Positions 63,535-64,000 of a stretch of DNA of 64,000 nt are shown piece by piece (position 1 is the first letter of the stretch; each line of letters opens with the position of its first letter). The position numbers and the translations under genes were made by a program. This DNA comes from Streptomyces sp. NRRL F-5135 (GTDB lineage Bacteria; Actinomycetota; Actinomycetes; Streptomycetales; Streptomycetaceae). The notes under the pieces were generated by a model. It did no database searches and was not told the DNA's origin. It worked only from the letters and a program-made list of their open reading frames with translations. Location: assembly GCF_000719775.1 (NCBI RefSeq), contig NZ_JOHR01000007.1, positions 248,001 through 312,000 on the forward strand, given 5' to 3'.

Positions 63535-64000
63535 TCAGCGGGCGGCGGCACGGTTGCCGGGACCACGGGGCTCCGAGCCCCGCCCCTCGGCCGTGGTCGT
63601 GGCCCGCTTGATCGTCCAGACCGCCGGGGCGCGCTGGTCCGGCGGGTACTGGAGGAGCCGGCCGCTCCCGTCCACGTGCACGGCCATGCGCGTGATGGCG
63701 TTGATGAGGCGGTATCCGCCGGGGACCGTCGTCAGCTGCCAGCGCTGGAGCGTGTTCGCGGCCGAGCAGGTTTCCCACGTGACCGGACTCCCCGATTCCA
63801 GCGGCGTGTTGAGGGTGAGCCGGCCGCTGCGGGTCTCCGCGCACCGGCCGGTGGCGGCGTCGGTGAGCGTGGCGTAGCCGTCGGCCGTACGGGCGATCCG
63901 CCAGTTCCCGGCGGGCAGCCGGCCCGCGGCGTCGCGCAGGGTGTACGTCCCGTCTGCCACCGGGACCCGGGTCAGGTCGCTCGCGCCCGGCGCCTGCCCC
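63535..64000 (-). CDS. ricin-type beta-trefoil lectin domain protein (C-terminal part only)
   Basis: The open frame continues past the window end, so only the last 154 residues are visible. They form a ricin-B/CBM13-like domain with repeats around GTYTLRDAAGRLPAGNWRIA, ATGRCAETRSGRLTLNTPLE, TWETCSAANTLQRWQLTTVP, and GGYRLINAITRMAVHVDGSG. The Q-W type motif is QRWQL. Such a domain usually targets a secreted glycosidase or protease to polysaccharide. It may be another carbohydrate-active enzyme associated with the downstream fucosidase. The catalytic part is out of view. Confidence 0.78.
   Translation of the reverse strand, partial: GQAPGASDLTRVPVADGTYTLRDAAGRLPAGNWRIARTADGYATLTDAATGRCAETRSGRLTLNTPLESGSPVTWETCSAANTLQRWQLTTVPGGYRLINAITRMAVHVDGSGRLLQYPPDQRAPAVWTIKRATTTAEGRGSEPRGPGNRAAAR

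Overview
The window is typical Streptomyces chromosome. GC is very high, codon third positions are almost always G or C, GTG starts are common and genes are tightly coupled. Four markers point to this genus: AfsA and ArpA-type receptors, XRE-DUF5753/DUF397 pairs, an 11-gene gvp cluster and a RheA/Hsp18 circuit. From memory, the stretch from pepA through lpdA, sucB, aceE, lipB and lipA to glnA keeps the gene order of the S. coelicolor SCO2179-SCO2198 region. That was not checked against a database.

Layout. (1) 1-4.0 kb: the right end of a putative specialised-metabolism cassette, with a DMT exporter (cut by the window edge), aspartate-semialdehyde dehydrogenase, a divergent aspartokinase and a clavaminate-synthase-like Fe(II)/2-oxoglutarate oxygenase, all translationally coupled. 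(2) 4.4-6.7 kb: a convergent dipeptide-epimerase-like gene, preceded by an unannotated 40-codon ORF with a strong ribosome binding site and by a LuxR-type regulator. (3) 6.7-11.1 kb: a gamma-butyrolactone-type signalling island with two ArpA-like receptors, two near-identical ARE-type palindromes, an AfsA homologue, a truncated acyl-CoA dehydrogenase and a HAD phosphatase. (4) 11.3-15.2 kb: cobT, a DUF2156 membrane protein and cobS, all three apparently leaderless. (5) 15.4-38.8 kb: conserved core with pepA, lpdA, sucB, a GntR regulator, aceE, a WYL regulator, small proteins, a FAD oxidoreductase, a large XRE/TPR regulator, lipB, lipA, DUF4191, RDD and glnA, the last with a full GlnR box.

(6) 38.9-42.8 kb: a small accessory island with XRE + DUF397, DUF6879, an unknown 139-aa protein, and a CYTH-domain enzyme next to a MoaA-like radical SAM protein. 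The CYTH/radical SAM pair is the best candidate here for an undescribed biochemical system. (7) 43-49.3 kb: an alpha/beta hydrolase divergent from a TetR repressor, katG divergent from a FurA/CatR regulator, and an APC permease. (8) 49.5-51.5 kb: a frameshifted remnant of a secreted YD-repeat/TIG protein. (9) 51.8-60.1 kb: a complete gas-vesicle cluster in the order gvpO-A-F-G-Y-Z-J-L-S-K plus an Ala/Lys-rich protein. It is flanked by an hsp18 gene divergent from a rheA-like regulator across two RheA-type operators, and by a DUF2267 gene. (10) 60.5-64 kb: a baeRF/Vms1-like protein divergent from gvpO, a Tat-exported GH29 fucosidase, and the C-terminal end of a ricin-type lectin protein cut by the window.

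How it fits together. The central block supplies pyruvate and 2-oxoglutarate dehydrogenase subunits (E1 aceE, E2 sucB, E3 lpdA) and the two enzymes that make their lipoyl cofactor (lipB, lipA), followed by nitrogen assimilation (glnA). The left end couples amino-acid-derived secondary metabolism to signalling. The right end is stress and buoyancy physiology.
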